64,000 nt of DNA, from positions 1 to 64,000 of the forward strand of contig NZ_LSIJ01000105.1 of assembly GCF_001556185.1 (NCBI RefSeq). Direction: 5' to 3'. This DNA is from Sphingomonas sp. CCH10-B3 (lineage in GTDB: Bacteria; Pseudomonadota; Alphaproteobacteria; Sphingomonadales; Sphingomonadaceae). Below, one piece after another: positions 1-7,548 of the stretch. The stretch's first letter is position 1. Every line of letters starts with the position of its first letter. The notes beneath the pieces are model-generated. The model had not been told where the DNA came from and made no database searches. It saw only the letters and a program-made list of their open reading frames with translations. Both the position numbers and the translations under genes were made by a program.

Positions 1-2
1 CC

Positions 3-944
3 GTGACATCCCGTGCCCGCGCCCCCATCTCGCGTGCCATGAATCCCTTGCGCTCCCCCTTGCGCTTTCTGGTCGAATCCCGGGTCGACGCGCTGTTCAC
101 GCCCGCGCCCGACGATGCGCCGTTCGACATCACCCAGGGGGCCGACAACGGCCTCTACGGCCCCGGATCGGTCGCCTGGGCCGTGCACGGCGACTTCGCG
201 ACGATGATGATCGGCGGGATTGCTGCCCTGCTGCTCCAGATGCTCCACCCCAAGGCGATGGCCGGGGTGTGGGACCATTCGAACTTCCGTGATGACATGC
301 TCGGCCGCCTGCGCCGCACCGCGCGCTTCGTCGGCGGCACCACTTTTGCGCCGAGCGATCAAGCCGAAGCGATGATCGCGCGCGTGCGCCGCATCCACGC
401 CCATGTCAGCGGCACGCTGCCCGACGGCACCCCGTACCGCGCCGATGACCCGGCGACGCTGGCGTGGGTGCATGTCGCGGGCGAATGGAGCTTCCTTGCC
501 GCCTATAAACGCTATGCCGATCCCGCGCTGCCGCGCCACCGCGAGGATGCCTTCTTCGCCGAGACGGCGGTGCTTGCCGACAGGCTGGGCAGCGGCCCCG
601 TACCGACCAGCCGCGCCGCCGCCGATGCCTGGCTGGAGGCGATGCGCCCCCATCTGCGCGCCGACGACCGCACCCGCGCGGTGATGGCGGCGCTCCGCAA
701 CGCCGCCCCCGCAGGATCGGCGAGCGCGCCCGTGCAAGCGCTGCTGATGGCGGCGGCGATCGACCTGCTGCCGCCCTGGGCCGCCGCGCTCCACGGCGAG
801 CGCCCCGGCCCGCTCAGCCGCGCGCTGACACGGGCGAGCGCGGGAACGCTGACCGCCGCCATCCGCGCAGGCCTCGCGCCAAGGGTCGCACGGCGGAATG
901 CGGCGCTGGCGGCGCGGGCGGCGCGGCTGGCGGCGGAGAGATAG
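3..944 (+). CDS. Oxygenase MpaB family protein (DUF2236)
   Basis: About 313 residues of the MpaB/latex-clearing-like family, whose members bind haem; the enzymatic substrate of this member is unknown. The family signature is seen in the N-terminal half: a GSVAWAVHGDFATMM segment followed by ALLLQMLHPKAMAGV and a histidine-containing WDHSNFRDD stretch, then a second conserved block around LAWVHVAGEWSFLAAYKRY. The C-terminal third is alanine/arginine-rich and less conserved. The reading frame is open to the window edge and the first start seen is a GTG at base 3, so the true start could lie outside; an ATG at 39 is an alternative. It stands alone, with 60 bp before the next gene. Confidence 0.75.
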   Translation: MTSRARAPISRAMNPLRSPLRFLVESRVDALFTPAPDDAPFDITQGADNGLYGPGSVAWAVHGDFATMMIGGIAALLLQMLHPKAMAGVWDHSNFRDDMLGRLRRTARFVGGTTFAPSDQAEAMIARVRRIHAHVSGTLPDGTPYRADDPATLAWVHVAGEWSFLAAYKRYADPALPRHREDAFFAETAVLADRLGSGPVPTSRAAADAWLEAMRPHLRADDRTRAVMAALRNAAPAGSASAPVQALLMAAAIDLLPPWAAALHGERPGPLSRALTRASAGTLTAAIRAGLAPRVARRNAALAARAARLAAER

Positions 945-1004
945 CACCCAAGCGCTTCTTGCCAGATGCTTGCGCGGCGTAAGGAAATCCCTTACCCTCC
1001 GCCC

Positions 1005-1229
1005 ATGATCGTCTCGCGCATCACCAGCAAGGCCCAGACCACGATCCCGCGTGCCGTGCGCGCAGCGCTCGGGCTTCAGCAGGGCGACGAAGTGCGCTAC
1101 GAAATCGATGGCAATCGGGTCGTGCTGACGCGCGCCGAAGCCCCCGATCCGTTCATGGCCAATTTTTCGACCTTCACCGAATGGGCCGATGAGGCCGACA
1201 GCGTGTACGACGTGCTCTGGGATGACTAG
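1005..1229 (+). CDS. AbrB/MazE-type antitoxin
   Basis: About 74 residues. The N-terminus IVSRITSKAQTTIPRAVRAALGL and the following GDEVRYEIDGNRVVL form the swapped-hairpin AbrB/SpoVT DNA-binding fold, and the acidic tail (EWADEADSVYDVLWDD) is the usual toxin-binding region. The ATG at 1005 is preferred over the upstream ATG at 966 because the conserved domain begins right after it. The stop overlaps the start of the downstream PemK-like gene by 8 bp, which is typical for a coupled antitoxin–toxin pair. It probably represses its own operon, although no operator was identified. Confidence 0.85.
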   Translation: MIVSRITSKAQTTIPRAVRAALGLQQGDEVRYEIDGNRVVLTRAEAPDPFMANFSTFTEWADEADSVYDVLWDD

Positions 1230-1566
1230 CCTGACGCCGGGCGATGTCGTCTGGGTGCCGTTTCCGCATGTCGAGGAAAACCGTATTCGTCCGCGCCCGG
1301 CACTTGTCGTCGCGACCGGGCTCGGCCCGGATGCCAGCCTTTGCTGGGCGATGATGATCACCAACGCCGAACGGGCGAGCTGGCCGGGCGATCTGGTGAT
1401 TGCGGATCACGCCGCGCTGCGCCTGCCGATTCCGTCGAAAATCCGCATTGAGAAAATCGCCACGCTCGATGCATCGCGCGCGACGCTGCTCGGGCGCTTG
1501 CCCGATGCGGAGATGGCGGTCGTGGCCGAGCGCATGGCGCGCTACACCGGCGGACAGGTAGTTTAG
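1222..1566 (+). CDS. PemK/MazF-family toxin (endoribonuclease)
   Basis: 114 residues with the PemK/MazF layout: LTPGDVVWVPFPHVEENRIRPRPALVV at the N-terminus, a central SKIRIEKIATLD segment and a final LGRLPDAEMAVVAERMARY. Family members cleave mRNA, often at short sequence motifs, when the antitoxin is lost. The start ATG at 1222 lies inside the end of the antitoxin gene. The stop codon (1564–1566) abuts the ATG of the DNA methyltransferase with no gap, so toxin, antitoxin and methyltransferase are very likely one transcript. Toxicity is inferred from the family and the pairing, not shown here. Confidence 0.85.
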   Translation: MTSLTPGDVVWVPFPHVEENRIRPRPALVVATGLGPDASLCWAMMITNAERASWPGDLVIADHAALRLPIPSKIRIEKIATLDASRATLLGRLPDAEMAVVAERMARYTGGQVV

Positions 1567-3210
1567 ATGACCAACCGGCTTTACTATGGCGACAATCTCG
1601 ACGTGCTGCGCCAGCATATTGCGGATGAAAGCGTCGACCTGATCTATCTCGATCCGCCGTTCAATTCGAACGCCAGCTATAACATCCTGTTCAAATCCCC
1701 GGCGGGCGCGGGGGCGGATGCGAGTATCGAGGCGTTCGACGATACCTGGGCCTGGGGGCCGAGCGCGTCCGAAGCGCTGATGGACATCACCGCGAGCGGC
1801 AACCACAAGCTCCATGTGCTTTGCCAAGCGATGAAGACCGCGATCGGCGAAAATGCGATGATGGCCTATCTCGCGATGATGGCGGTGCGCTTGCAGGAAC
1901 TGCACCGCGTGCTCAAGCCGACGGGCAGCCTCTACCTCCACTGCGACCCGACCGCGAGCCACTATCTGAAGCTGGTACTCGACGCGGTGTTTGGGCCTGA
2001 AAGATATGTGAATGAAATTATCTGGAAGCGAACGACGGCGCACAGCAATGTGTATCGCGCTTACGGTGACATAACTGACACCATTTTTTTCTACGCCAAG
2101 TCCGACAAGCACACTTGGAACCAAGTCTATCGGGCCGCGACTCCTGAAACCATCGCGGCTGCTTTCCCCAGCGTCGACCCAGACGGCAGGCGTTGGCGCT
2201 CCGAAAATCTTCGAAATCCTGGGGTCAGGCCGAACCTTCACTACCCATATACCGCTTCGAACGGCGTCACCTATCAGCCGCATCCAAACGGCTGGACAGT
2301 TAGTTTGGCGAAGATGCAAGCTTACGACGCGGAGGGTAAGTTGCATTTTCCAACCAACCCCGAAGGCCGGTTGAGGCGGAAATTCTACGCGGACGAGACG
2401 CCCGGAATAAAACTGCAAAATCTTTGGGATGATATTTCCGCAATCGGTGCTCAAGCCCAAGAACGCCTCGGCTACCCCACCCAGAAACCCCGTGCCCTCC
2501 TCGAACGCATCATCGCGGCGTCGTCCAATCCCGGCGATGTCGTGCTCGATCCCTTTTGCGGCTGCGGCACCGCGGTCGATGCCGCGCAGAAGCTCGGGCG
2601 GCGCTGGATCGGCATCGACATCACCCACCTTGCGATCGGCCTGATCGAAAAGCGGATGAACGAAGGCTATAATGCCGATGGCAAGCGCGAGGCTTTGTGG
2701 GAGACGATCGGCTCTCCGCGCGATCTCGCCTCGGCCCAGCGGCTCGCGCTGGACGATCCGCACCAGTTCCAGCACTGGATCACGCTCAAACTCGGCGGCT
2801 ATCCGTGGATGGGCGGCAAGAAGGGCGGCGACAAGGGCGTCGATGGATACTTCTACTATGTCGGCGACGGCGGCCAGACCGAAACCGGCGTCATCAGCGT
2901 GAAGGCGGGCGGCAATGTGAACCCCGGCATGGTCCGCGATCTCGGCCGGGTGATGGCGCGCGACGGGCACAAGCTCGGCCTGTTCGTCTGCGCCGCGCTG
3001 CCCACCAAGGGAATGACCGATGAAGCCGCGAGCCACGGCCTGATCGAAACCGACTGGGGCCGCTTCCCCGCGCTCCAGACGTTCACGCTGGCGGAACTGT
3101 TTCAGGACCGCATGCCCAAACTACCGCCGCTGGTGAGCCCCAACCGCAAGGCGCCGAGGGTGGAGACACGGGCGAGTCATCAGACAGGCGCGCAAGACAA
3201 ATTGTTGTGA
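1567..3210 (+). CDS. Beta-class DNA methyltransferase fused to a restriction-endonuclease-like domain
   Basis: 547 residues. The catalytic motif DPPFN is at residues 29–33 and the AdoMet-binding DPFCGCGTA comes later, near residue 328. This IV-then-I order defines beta-class amino-methyltransferases of the type III Mod kind, probably N6-adenine. The segment between them is the target-recognition domain, and bases about 2000–2450 are visibly more AT-rich than the flanks, suggesting exchange of specificity. After residue 410 there is a second domain with KKGGDKGVDGYFYY, then GVISVKAGG, and an FVCAALPT strand, which resembles the Mrr-like PD-(D/E)xK core (D…xxK). No separate restriction gene follows. 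It is co-transcribed with the upstream toxin–antitoxin pair. Confidence 0.85.
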   Translation: MTNRLYYGDNLDVLRQHIADESVDLIYLDPPFNSNASYNILFKSPAGAGADASIEAFDDTWAWGPSASEALMDITASGNHKLHVLCQAMKTAIGENAMMAYLAMMAVRLQELHRVLKPTGSLYLHCDPTASHYLKLVLDAVFGPERYVNEIIWKRTTAHSNVYRAYGDITDTIFFYAKSDKHTWNQVYRAATPETIAAAFPSVDPDGRRWRSENLRNPGVRPNLHYPYTASNGVTYQPHPNGWTVSLAKMQAYDAEGKLHFPTNPEGRLRRKFYADETPGIKLQNLWDDISAIGAQAQERLGYPTQKPRALLERIIAASSNPGDVVLDPFCGCGTAVDAAQKLGRRWIGIDITHLAIGLIEKRMNEGYNADGKREALWETIGSPRDLASAQRLALDDPHQFQHWITLKLGGYPWMGGKKGGDKGVDGYFYYVGDGGQTETGVISVKAGGNVNPGMVRDLGRVMARDGHKLGLFVCAALPTKGMTDEAASHGLIETDWGRFPALQTFTLAELFQDRMPKLPPLVSPNRKAPRVETRASHQTGAQDKLL

Positions 3211-3222
3211 GAAAGCAGCACT

Positions 3223-3619
3223 TTGACCAAAGATCGCTACCAAATCGACGATCGTTCGTGGCTCCGGATCGCATATGCCGCCAAGCTTTCGGGACTTAGC
3301 GTTGTCGCCATCAAAAAAAATGATGGGCGATGGGTCGCTTGACTGGTGCCAGCTTCGCGCGGGGTCGAAGACATTTCTGGTCGATGAAGCGACCATCATC
3401 CGACTCAGGCTGGAGGGTCGCCAAGCGTCGAAAGACGCGCTGAAGCGAGCCGTATCGACGCTCAAGACGGTGAACGAGCGCGGACGGTCGCAACTGTCTC
3501 AGCCGCCGCCTCTCAAGACCGGTGCGGTTTTTGTCCGAACTTGGGACCCAGCGCCCGAGGCAGCGCCAATTTCGGGACGCGCCATTCGGACTGGCGAAGA
3601 CGATGGGGAGAATGTTTGA
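3223..3619 (+). pseudogene. Small unidentified gene split by a frameshift at an A8 tract
   Basis: A TTG at 3223, 12 bp after the methyltransferase stop, opens a plausible frame (TKDRYQIDDRSWLRIAYAAKLS) that stops at about 3344. A second frame, shifted by +1, then gives convincing sequence (FLVDEATIIRLRLEGRQASK… AVSTLKTVNERGR) to 3619. The two meet at a run of eight A residues near 3311–3318; removing one A (or adding two) joins them into one protein of about 130 residues. No family was recognised. It could be a decayed gene, a phase-variable or slippage-expressed gene, or a sequencing error in the homopolymer. Confidence 0.45.
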
Positions 3620-3830
3620 CGTTTCCAACACCTATCGTTCATGCTATGTTCTGCATCAGTCGCTCTTTGCCATCGTCCGCGCCCCTTTTCCCTCCGCTTT
3701 CCGGCGTGTCCGGCGGGCGCGGTCGGCGCAGCGCCGACGCTTGTTCAAATCGGTCGTCACTGTCGCGATCGCGCGTGCCCCTCCCCTTGCGACGGCCATA
3801 GCTTTTGTGACTTTCCAGCCCCCTCTCAAC

Positions 3831-3926
3831 CGTCATCCCCGCGCAGGCGGGGATCCATAGCGGCGGACGTCGCGACGCCACGCCGACCGGCAGCGCTTAT
3901 GGATTCCCGCCTTCGCGGGAATGACG
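3831..3926. repeat. REP-like inverted repeat element
   Basis: The left end CGTCATCCCCGCGCAGGCGG is answered about 60 bp later by the diverged complement CCGCCTTCGCGGGAATGACG, and ATCCAT is answered by ATGGAT. This is the layout of the short mobile palindromic elements scattered through sphingomonad genomes. The rest of the 3620–4072 gap shows no convincing gene; its last part must hold the infA promoter. Confidence 0.7.
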
Positions 3927-4072
3927 AGTCCGGTGGTGGAACAGCCCCCCCCTGCGGAGGTCGCAACCTTTGACACCTTCCGGCGCCCGCGCTTCCCTTT
4001 TGCGCGGTCATCGGCTATGCGCCGCGCTTCACGAAATTCCCCTAGACTCCTTCATCATCACCAGAGGTTTGT

Positions 4073-4291
4073 TTGGCCAAAGAAGAACTGCTCGAAATGC
4101 GCGGGCAAGTGGTGGAATTGCTCCCCAATGCCATGTTCCGCGTCAAGCTTGAGAACGACCACGAAATTCTCGGCCACACCGCCGGCAAGATGCGCAAGAA
4201 CCGCATCCGCGTGCTGGTGGGCGACGATGTGCTCGTCGAACTCACGCCCTATGATCTGACCAAGGGCCGGATCACCTATCGCTTCAAGTGA
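4073..4291 (+). CDS. infA: Translation initiation factor IF-1
   Basis: 72 residues, the normal IF-1 length, with the single S1/OB-fold domain: [23 protein letters not shown], then [23 protein letters not shown] and [12 protein letters not shown]-1 sits in the 30S A site during initiation. The start is taken as TTG at 4073, because the conserved AKEE follows directly and no in-frame ATG lies before the domain. In sphingomonads infA precedes maf, as here, although about 250 bp of repeat-containing DNA separates them in this window. Confidence 0.95.
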   Translation: MAKEELLEMRGQVVELLPNAMFRVKLENDHEILGHTAGKMRKNRIRVLVGDDVLVELTPYDLTKGRITYRFK

Positions 4292-4339
4292 TCGGGTGGT
4301 GCGGTCGGCGCCCGTCTGGCACCCGCACCCTTATCGTCA

Positions 4340-4358
4340 CCCCGGACTTGTTCCGGGG
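4340..4358. repeat. Short REP-type palindrome in the infA–maf gap
   Basis: CCCCGGA and TCCGGGG flank a 5-bp spacer, and the surrounding GTCACCCCGGACTTGTTCC is a common sphingomonad intergenic repeat. The remainder of 4292–4545 also contains a fragment of another repeat family (GCTTCGACTAGCTCAG at 4501–4516) and no gene that I can support. Confidence 0.6.
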
Positions 4359-4545
4359 CCGACCCTCCCACACTCCCTTTTGCCTTGGTGAGCAGATCGT
4401 CAAGCCCCCCGGGCTTGACTGAAACGTCCGGGGGACGTTTCACCTGCTCATTGTCCAAGGGCTGTCCTTCTTTTGCGAGCCCTCAAAGAAGAAGGACGGG
4501 GCTTCGACTAGCTCAGCCCGAACAGCCTGCGGGATTTGACCTGAG

Positions 4546-5121
4546 ATGAAACCCAGCCTCGTCCTCGCCTCCACCAGCCCGCGCCGCCGCGATCTGCTCG
4601 CGCGGCTGGGCGCCGTGCCCGACCGCGTTGCCGCCCCCGACATCGACGAAAGCCCGCTGCCCGGCGAACTGCCGCGCGCCTATGCCTTGCGCCTTGCCGA
4701 GCAAAAGGCGCGCGCGGTCGAGCGGGCCGAGGGCGAGATCGTCGTGGCGGGCGACACCACCGTCGCGGTCGGGCGGCGCATCCTGCCCCCGGCCGAGACC
4801 GAAGAGATCCAGCGCCGCTTGCTCGCGCTCATTTCCGGGCGGCGGCATCATTGCCTGGCGGCGGTGTGCGTGATCGGCCTCGACGGCGTGGCGCGCGTGC
4901 GGCTCGCCGACACGGTCGTCACCTTCAAGCGGCTGAGCGACACCGAGATCGACGCCTATGTCGCCTGCGGCGAAGGCCTCGGCAAGGCAGGCGGCTATGC
5001 GATCCAGGGCCGCGCGGAGGCGCTGGTGCGGATGCTGGCAGGCAGCCATTCGGGCGTGATCGGCCTGCCGCTGTACGAGACGCGCACGCTGCTGTTGAAT
5101 GCGGGCTATCCGCTTGGCTGA
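4546..5121 (+). CDS. maf: Maf-like nucleoside-triphosphate pyrophosphatase
   Basis: 191 residues, full family length. The N-terminal LVLASTSPRRRDLLARLG is the signature phosphate-binding segment of Maf proteins, followed by PDIDESPLPGELPRAYALRLAEQKARAV and the VVAGDTTVAVGRRIL strand that holds the catalytic acidic residue; the C-terminal half has YAIQGRAEALVRMLAGSHSGVIGLPLYET. Maf proteins hydrolyse non-canonical or modified NTPs (dTTP/UTP or methylated bases) to the monophosphate. Its last codons overlap the start of the downstream RNase gene, so the two are probably translated together. In this group the usual order maf–rng–yacG is kept. Confidence 0.95.
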   Translation: MKPSLVLASTSPRRRDLLARLGAVPDRVAAPDIDESPLPGELPRAYALRLAEQKARAVERAEGEIVVAGDTTVAVGRRILPPAETEEIQRRLLALISGRRHHCLAAVCVIGLDGVARVRLADTVVTFKRLSDTEIDAYVACGEGLGKAGGYAIQGRAEALVRMLAGSHSGVIGLPLYETRTLLLNAGYPLG

Positions 5122-6034
5122 GTGGCTGTACGAGGCCGGGATCGGCGAAGCGCGCGCCGCGCTGGTGGTGGACGGCGCGATTGCGGCGGCGCGGATCGAG
5201 CTGCCGGGCTTGCGGCTGGGCAGCGTGGTCGCGGGGCGGCTGGTGGCGCGCGACCGGGTGAGGCTGGCGGACGGCAGCGAGCTGCTGCTCGACGGCAAGG
5301 CGGGGGTGAGCGAAGGCGCCGCAATCCGCGTCGAGGTGACGCGCGAGCTGATCCCCGAAGCGGGCCGCGCCAAGCTGCCGCGAGCCCGCGTGAGCGATGC
5401 ACCGCCCGGCGACGGGCCGGACTTGCGCACGCGGCTGGCGGCGAGCGGGCACCGGTTGCGCGAGCTGCGGCCCCACGAACCCGATGCGCTCGAAGCGGCG
5501 GGGTGGTCGGAAGTGCTGGAAGCTGCGATGACCGGCGAAATCGCCTTCCCCGGCGGCGCGCTGCGGATGAGCCCCACCCCCGCGATGACCTTGTTCGACG
5601 TCGATGGCAGCGGCGATCTCGGCGCGCTGGCGGTGGCGGCGGCGACGGCGGTGGGGCAGGCGATCGAGCGGTTCGACATCGGCGGGTCGATCGGCGTCGA
5701 TTTCCCGAGCGTGCAGGGCCGCGAACTGCGTCAGGCGGTCGCCGCCGCGATCGACGCTGCGCTGCCGCCACCGTTCGAACGCACCGCGCTCAACGGCTTC
5801 GGCTTCTTGCAGATCGTGCGCCCGCGCCCGCGCGCGTCGCTGGTCGAGCTGCTGCGGGGCGACCCCGTCGGCGCCGCCGCTCGCGCTGCCTTGCGCAGCC
5901 TCGAACGCACGCCCCCCGGCACCCCGCTTGCCATGCGGTTGCCGGCGGCGGTCAAGGCGCGGATTGAATCGGCGCCCGGCTGGTTGGCCGAGCTCGCCCG
6001 CCGCACCGGCCGCCCGGCCCAACTGGAGTCCTGA
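5114..6034 (+). CDS. RNase E/G-family ribonuclease (short alphaproteobacterial form)
   Basis: 306 residues from a TTG at 5114; the family sequence LAEWLYEAGIGEARAALV begins exactly there, and an ATG at 5099 inside maf is the alternative. It matches the short RNase G-like proteins found between maf and yacG: an S1-like region (residues 20–75), then the catalytic segment with TLFDVDGSGD, whose acidic residues correspond to the metal-binding aspartates, and VGVDFPSVQG-type sequence (here IGVDFPSVQGRELRQAV). Such proteins act in rRNA/mRNA processing in the cytoplasm. It is shorter than E. coli RNase G (489), so the zinc-link and extra C-terminal parts are absent. Confidence 0.8.
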   Translation: MAEWLYEAGIGEARAALVVDGAIAAARIELPGLRLGSVVAGRLVARDRVRLADGSELLLDGKAGVSEGAAIRVEVTRELIPEAGRAKLPRARVSDAPPGDGPDLRTRLAASGHRLRELRPHEPDALEAAGWSEVLEAAMTGEIAFPGGALRMSPTPAMTLFDVDGSGDLGALAVAAATAVGQAIERFDIGGSIGVDFPSVQGRELRQAVAAAIDAALPPPFERTALNGFGFLQIVRPRPRASLVELLRGDPVGAAARAALRSLERTPPGTPLAMRLPAAVKARIESAPGWLAELARRTGRPAQLES

Positions 6035-6037
6035 GCC

Positions 6038-6238
6038 ATGCCATCCTCCTGCCCGATCTGCGGCAAGCCCGTCAGCGCGGCTCACAAGCCCTTTTGCAGC
6101 CGCGGCTGCACTGATCGCGACCTGCTGCAATGGCTCGGCGAAGGCTATCGCTTGCCCGCCGGCCCCGCGACGGGTGACGAGGACGCATCGCAAGACACCG
6201 TCAAACCCGGGCTGGACAGCGACGCAGACGACGACTAA
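6038..6238 (+). CDS. yacG: DNA gyrase inhibitor YacG
   Basis: 66 residues. A zinc-binding core is visible at the N-terminus: CPICGKPV, then FCSRGCTDRDLLQWLGEGYRLP, giving the four cysteines of the YacG zinc finger. The tail is acidic and low in complexity (SDADDD). YacG binds the GyrB C-terminal region and inhibits gyrase; this is family knowledge. It lies 3 bp after the RNase gene and just before tRNA-Phe. Confidence 0.92.
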   Translation: MPSSCPICGKPVSAAHKPFCSRGCTDRDLLQWLGEGYRLPAGPATGDEDASQDTVKPGLDSDADDD

Positions 6239-6269
6239 GAGGCCGCCTTCGCGTTTCCCGCGCGGCCAA

Positions 6270-6345
6270 GCCCAGGTAGCTCAGTTGGTAGAGCATGCGA
6301 CTGAAAATCGCAGTGTCGGCGGTTCGATCCCGTCCCTGGGCACCA
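6270..6345 (+). tRNA. tRNA-Phe (GAA)
   Basis: A complete cloverleaf. The acceptor stem GCCCAGG pairs with CCTGGGC, the D arm is GCTC…GAGC, the anticodon loop is CTGAAAA with anticodon GAA, and the T arm contains GGTTCGATCC. The discriminator A is at 6342 and the CCA end is encoded (6343–6345). Confidence 0.97.
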
Positions 6346-6401
6346 TTTCCCACGAGCGACAAAGCGGCAGCGCGCGGCGGACTAAATCTGTCTGATCGGG
6401 G

Positions 6402-6408
6402 TGGTGCC
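6402..6408. other. Candidate left attachment site (attL) of the ICE
   Basis: TGGTGCC here is a direct repeat of the last seven bases of the tRNA-Thr gene as read on the plus strand at 60242–60248. If it is the crossover, the unoccupied chromosome would have had tRNA-Phe and tRNA-Thr facing each other about 56 bp apart. The repeat is short and could be chance. The rest of 6409–6693 holds no gene that I can support and should contain the promoter of the chromate operon. Confidence 0.4.
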
Positions 6409-6693
6409 CCAAGGCGGACGAAAGCGATGAATATGAATCGCCGCTTCTACTACCCTAGAGCCGCCATTTAACGCAAATGATCGCCTTCCTTCGTCCCCGG
6501 ATTGCCCCCAGCGCTATGACCTAAAGGAACCGTTTTACTCATCCGTCGAGGAACGATCACCCTGCGGCAAACCATCACATCGAAAGGATTGACCGTCCAT
6601 GCGGCATTTGCCATGATTTGAATATGGGGATCGCGGTCTCCCCACGAGGCGACAGGCTCAAGAATCGCGTCCTACTTTCAACAAGGACGCATC

Positions 6694-7548
6694 ATGTCTG
6701 TTCTCAACACGATCTCACCGGATAAACTCGTTCGCTTGGTCGGTATTCCGACCGGGCCTGTTTTGATCGACGTTCGACCCGAGGAGGAATTCTCGGCCGA
6801 ACCGCTGCTGATCCCTGGATCGTTGCGAAGGTCCGCCAGCGATGTCAGCGCCTGGGCACGAGCATTCCACGGCCAGTCGGTCGTTGTTGCTTGTCGGGAC
6901 GGTGGATCGCTGAGCCAAGGCGTCGCCGCCCGGCTGCGCCACGACGGCGTGTCAGCGGAGGCGCTGGAGGGCGGTGTGGCCGGATGGGCGAACTCTGGTC
7001 TTCCAATGGTGCCGAACACCGTGCTGCCGCCCCGCGATGCCGAGGGACGGACCGTCTGGGTGACGCGCGGTCGCCCCAAGGTGGACCGGATCGCCTGCCC
7101 GTGGCTGATCCGCCGCTTCATCGATCCGAGCGCGATCTTCCTGTTCGTGGCGCCCTCCGAGGTTCAGGGCGTCGCCGAGCGCTTTGGCGCCGCTCCCTTC
7201 GACATCGAAGGCGAAGGCGTCACTTGGAGCCATCGGGGTGAGCTATGCACCTTCGACGTCATGGTCGAGGCATTCGGCCTCAGCGGTCATGAGTCACTCA
7301 AACGCCTCGCGCCGATCGTGCGCGGTGCCGATACCGGCCGCCCCGACCTCGTGCCCGAAGCGGACGGGTTGCTTGCCGCCTCGCTCGGCCTGTCGCGCAT
7401 GTATGCCGACGATCAGGAACAGCTCGAGGCCGGGATGCTCCTCTACGACGCCTTCTATCGCTGGTGCCGCGACGCGACCGACGAAACCCATAATTGGGTC
7501 TCGCACCAGCCCGCGAAAGCCCGCGCCAAAGCGCAGGTGCGGCCATGA
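6694..7548 (+). CDS. Rhodanese–ChrB chromate resistance protein
   Basis: 284 residues with two parts. Residues 1–110 are a rhodanese domain (LIDVRPEEEFSAEPLLIPGS; probable active-site Cys67 in VVVACRDGG). From about residue 120 follows the ChrB C-terminal domain (TVWVTRGRPKVDRIACPWLIRRFIDPSA… WSHRGELCTFDVMVEAFGL… LYDAFYRWC). ChrB-type proteins regulate or assist chromate resistance with ChrA; the rhodanese fusion is a known variant whose exact role is unclear. A Shine–Dalgarno AAGGA lies just upstream of the ATG. Its last codon overlaps the chrA start (ATGA), so the two are coupled. It is the first gene of the ICE cargo. Confidence 0.85.
   Translation: MSVLNTISPDKLVRLVGIPTGPVLIDVRPEEEFSAEPLLIPGSLRRSASDVSAWARAFHGQSVVVACRDGGSLSQGVAARLRHDGVSAEALEGGVAGWANSGLPMVPNTVLPPRDAEGRTVWVTRGRPKVDRIACPWLIRRFIDPSAIFLFVAPSEVQGVAERFGAAPFDIEGEGVTWSHRGELCTFDVMVEAFGLSGHESLKRLAPIVRGADTGRPDLVPEADGLLAASLGLSRMYADDQEQLEAGMLLYDAFYRWCRDATDETHNWVSHQPAKARAKAQVRP

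Noticed and set aside
3522..3973. Several open frames in the gap between the frameshifted gene and infA.
   Set aside because: They run through a REP-like repeat and have no consistent codon bias or family match.
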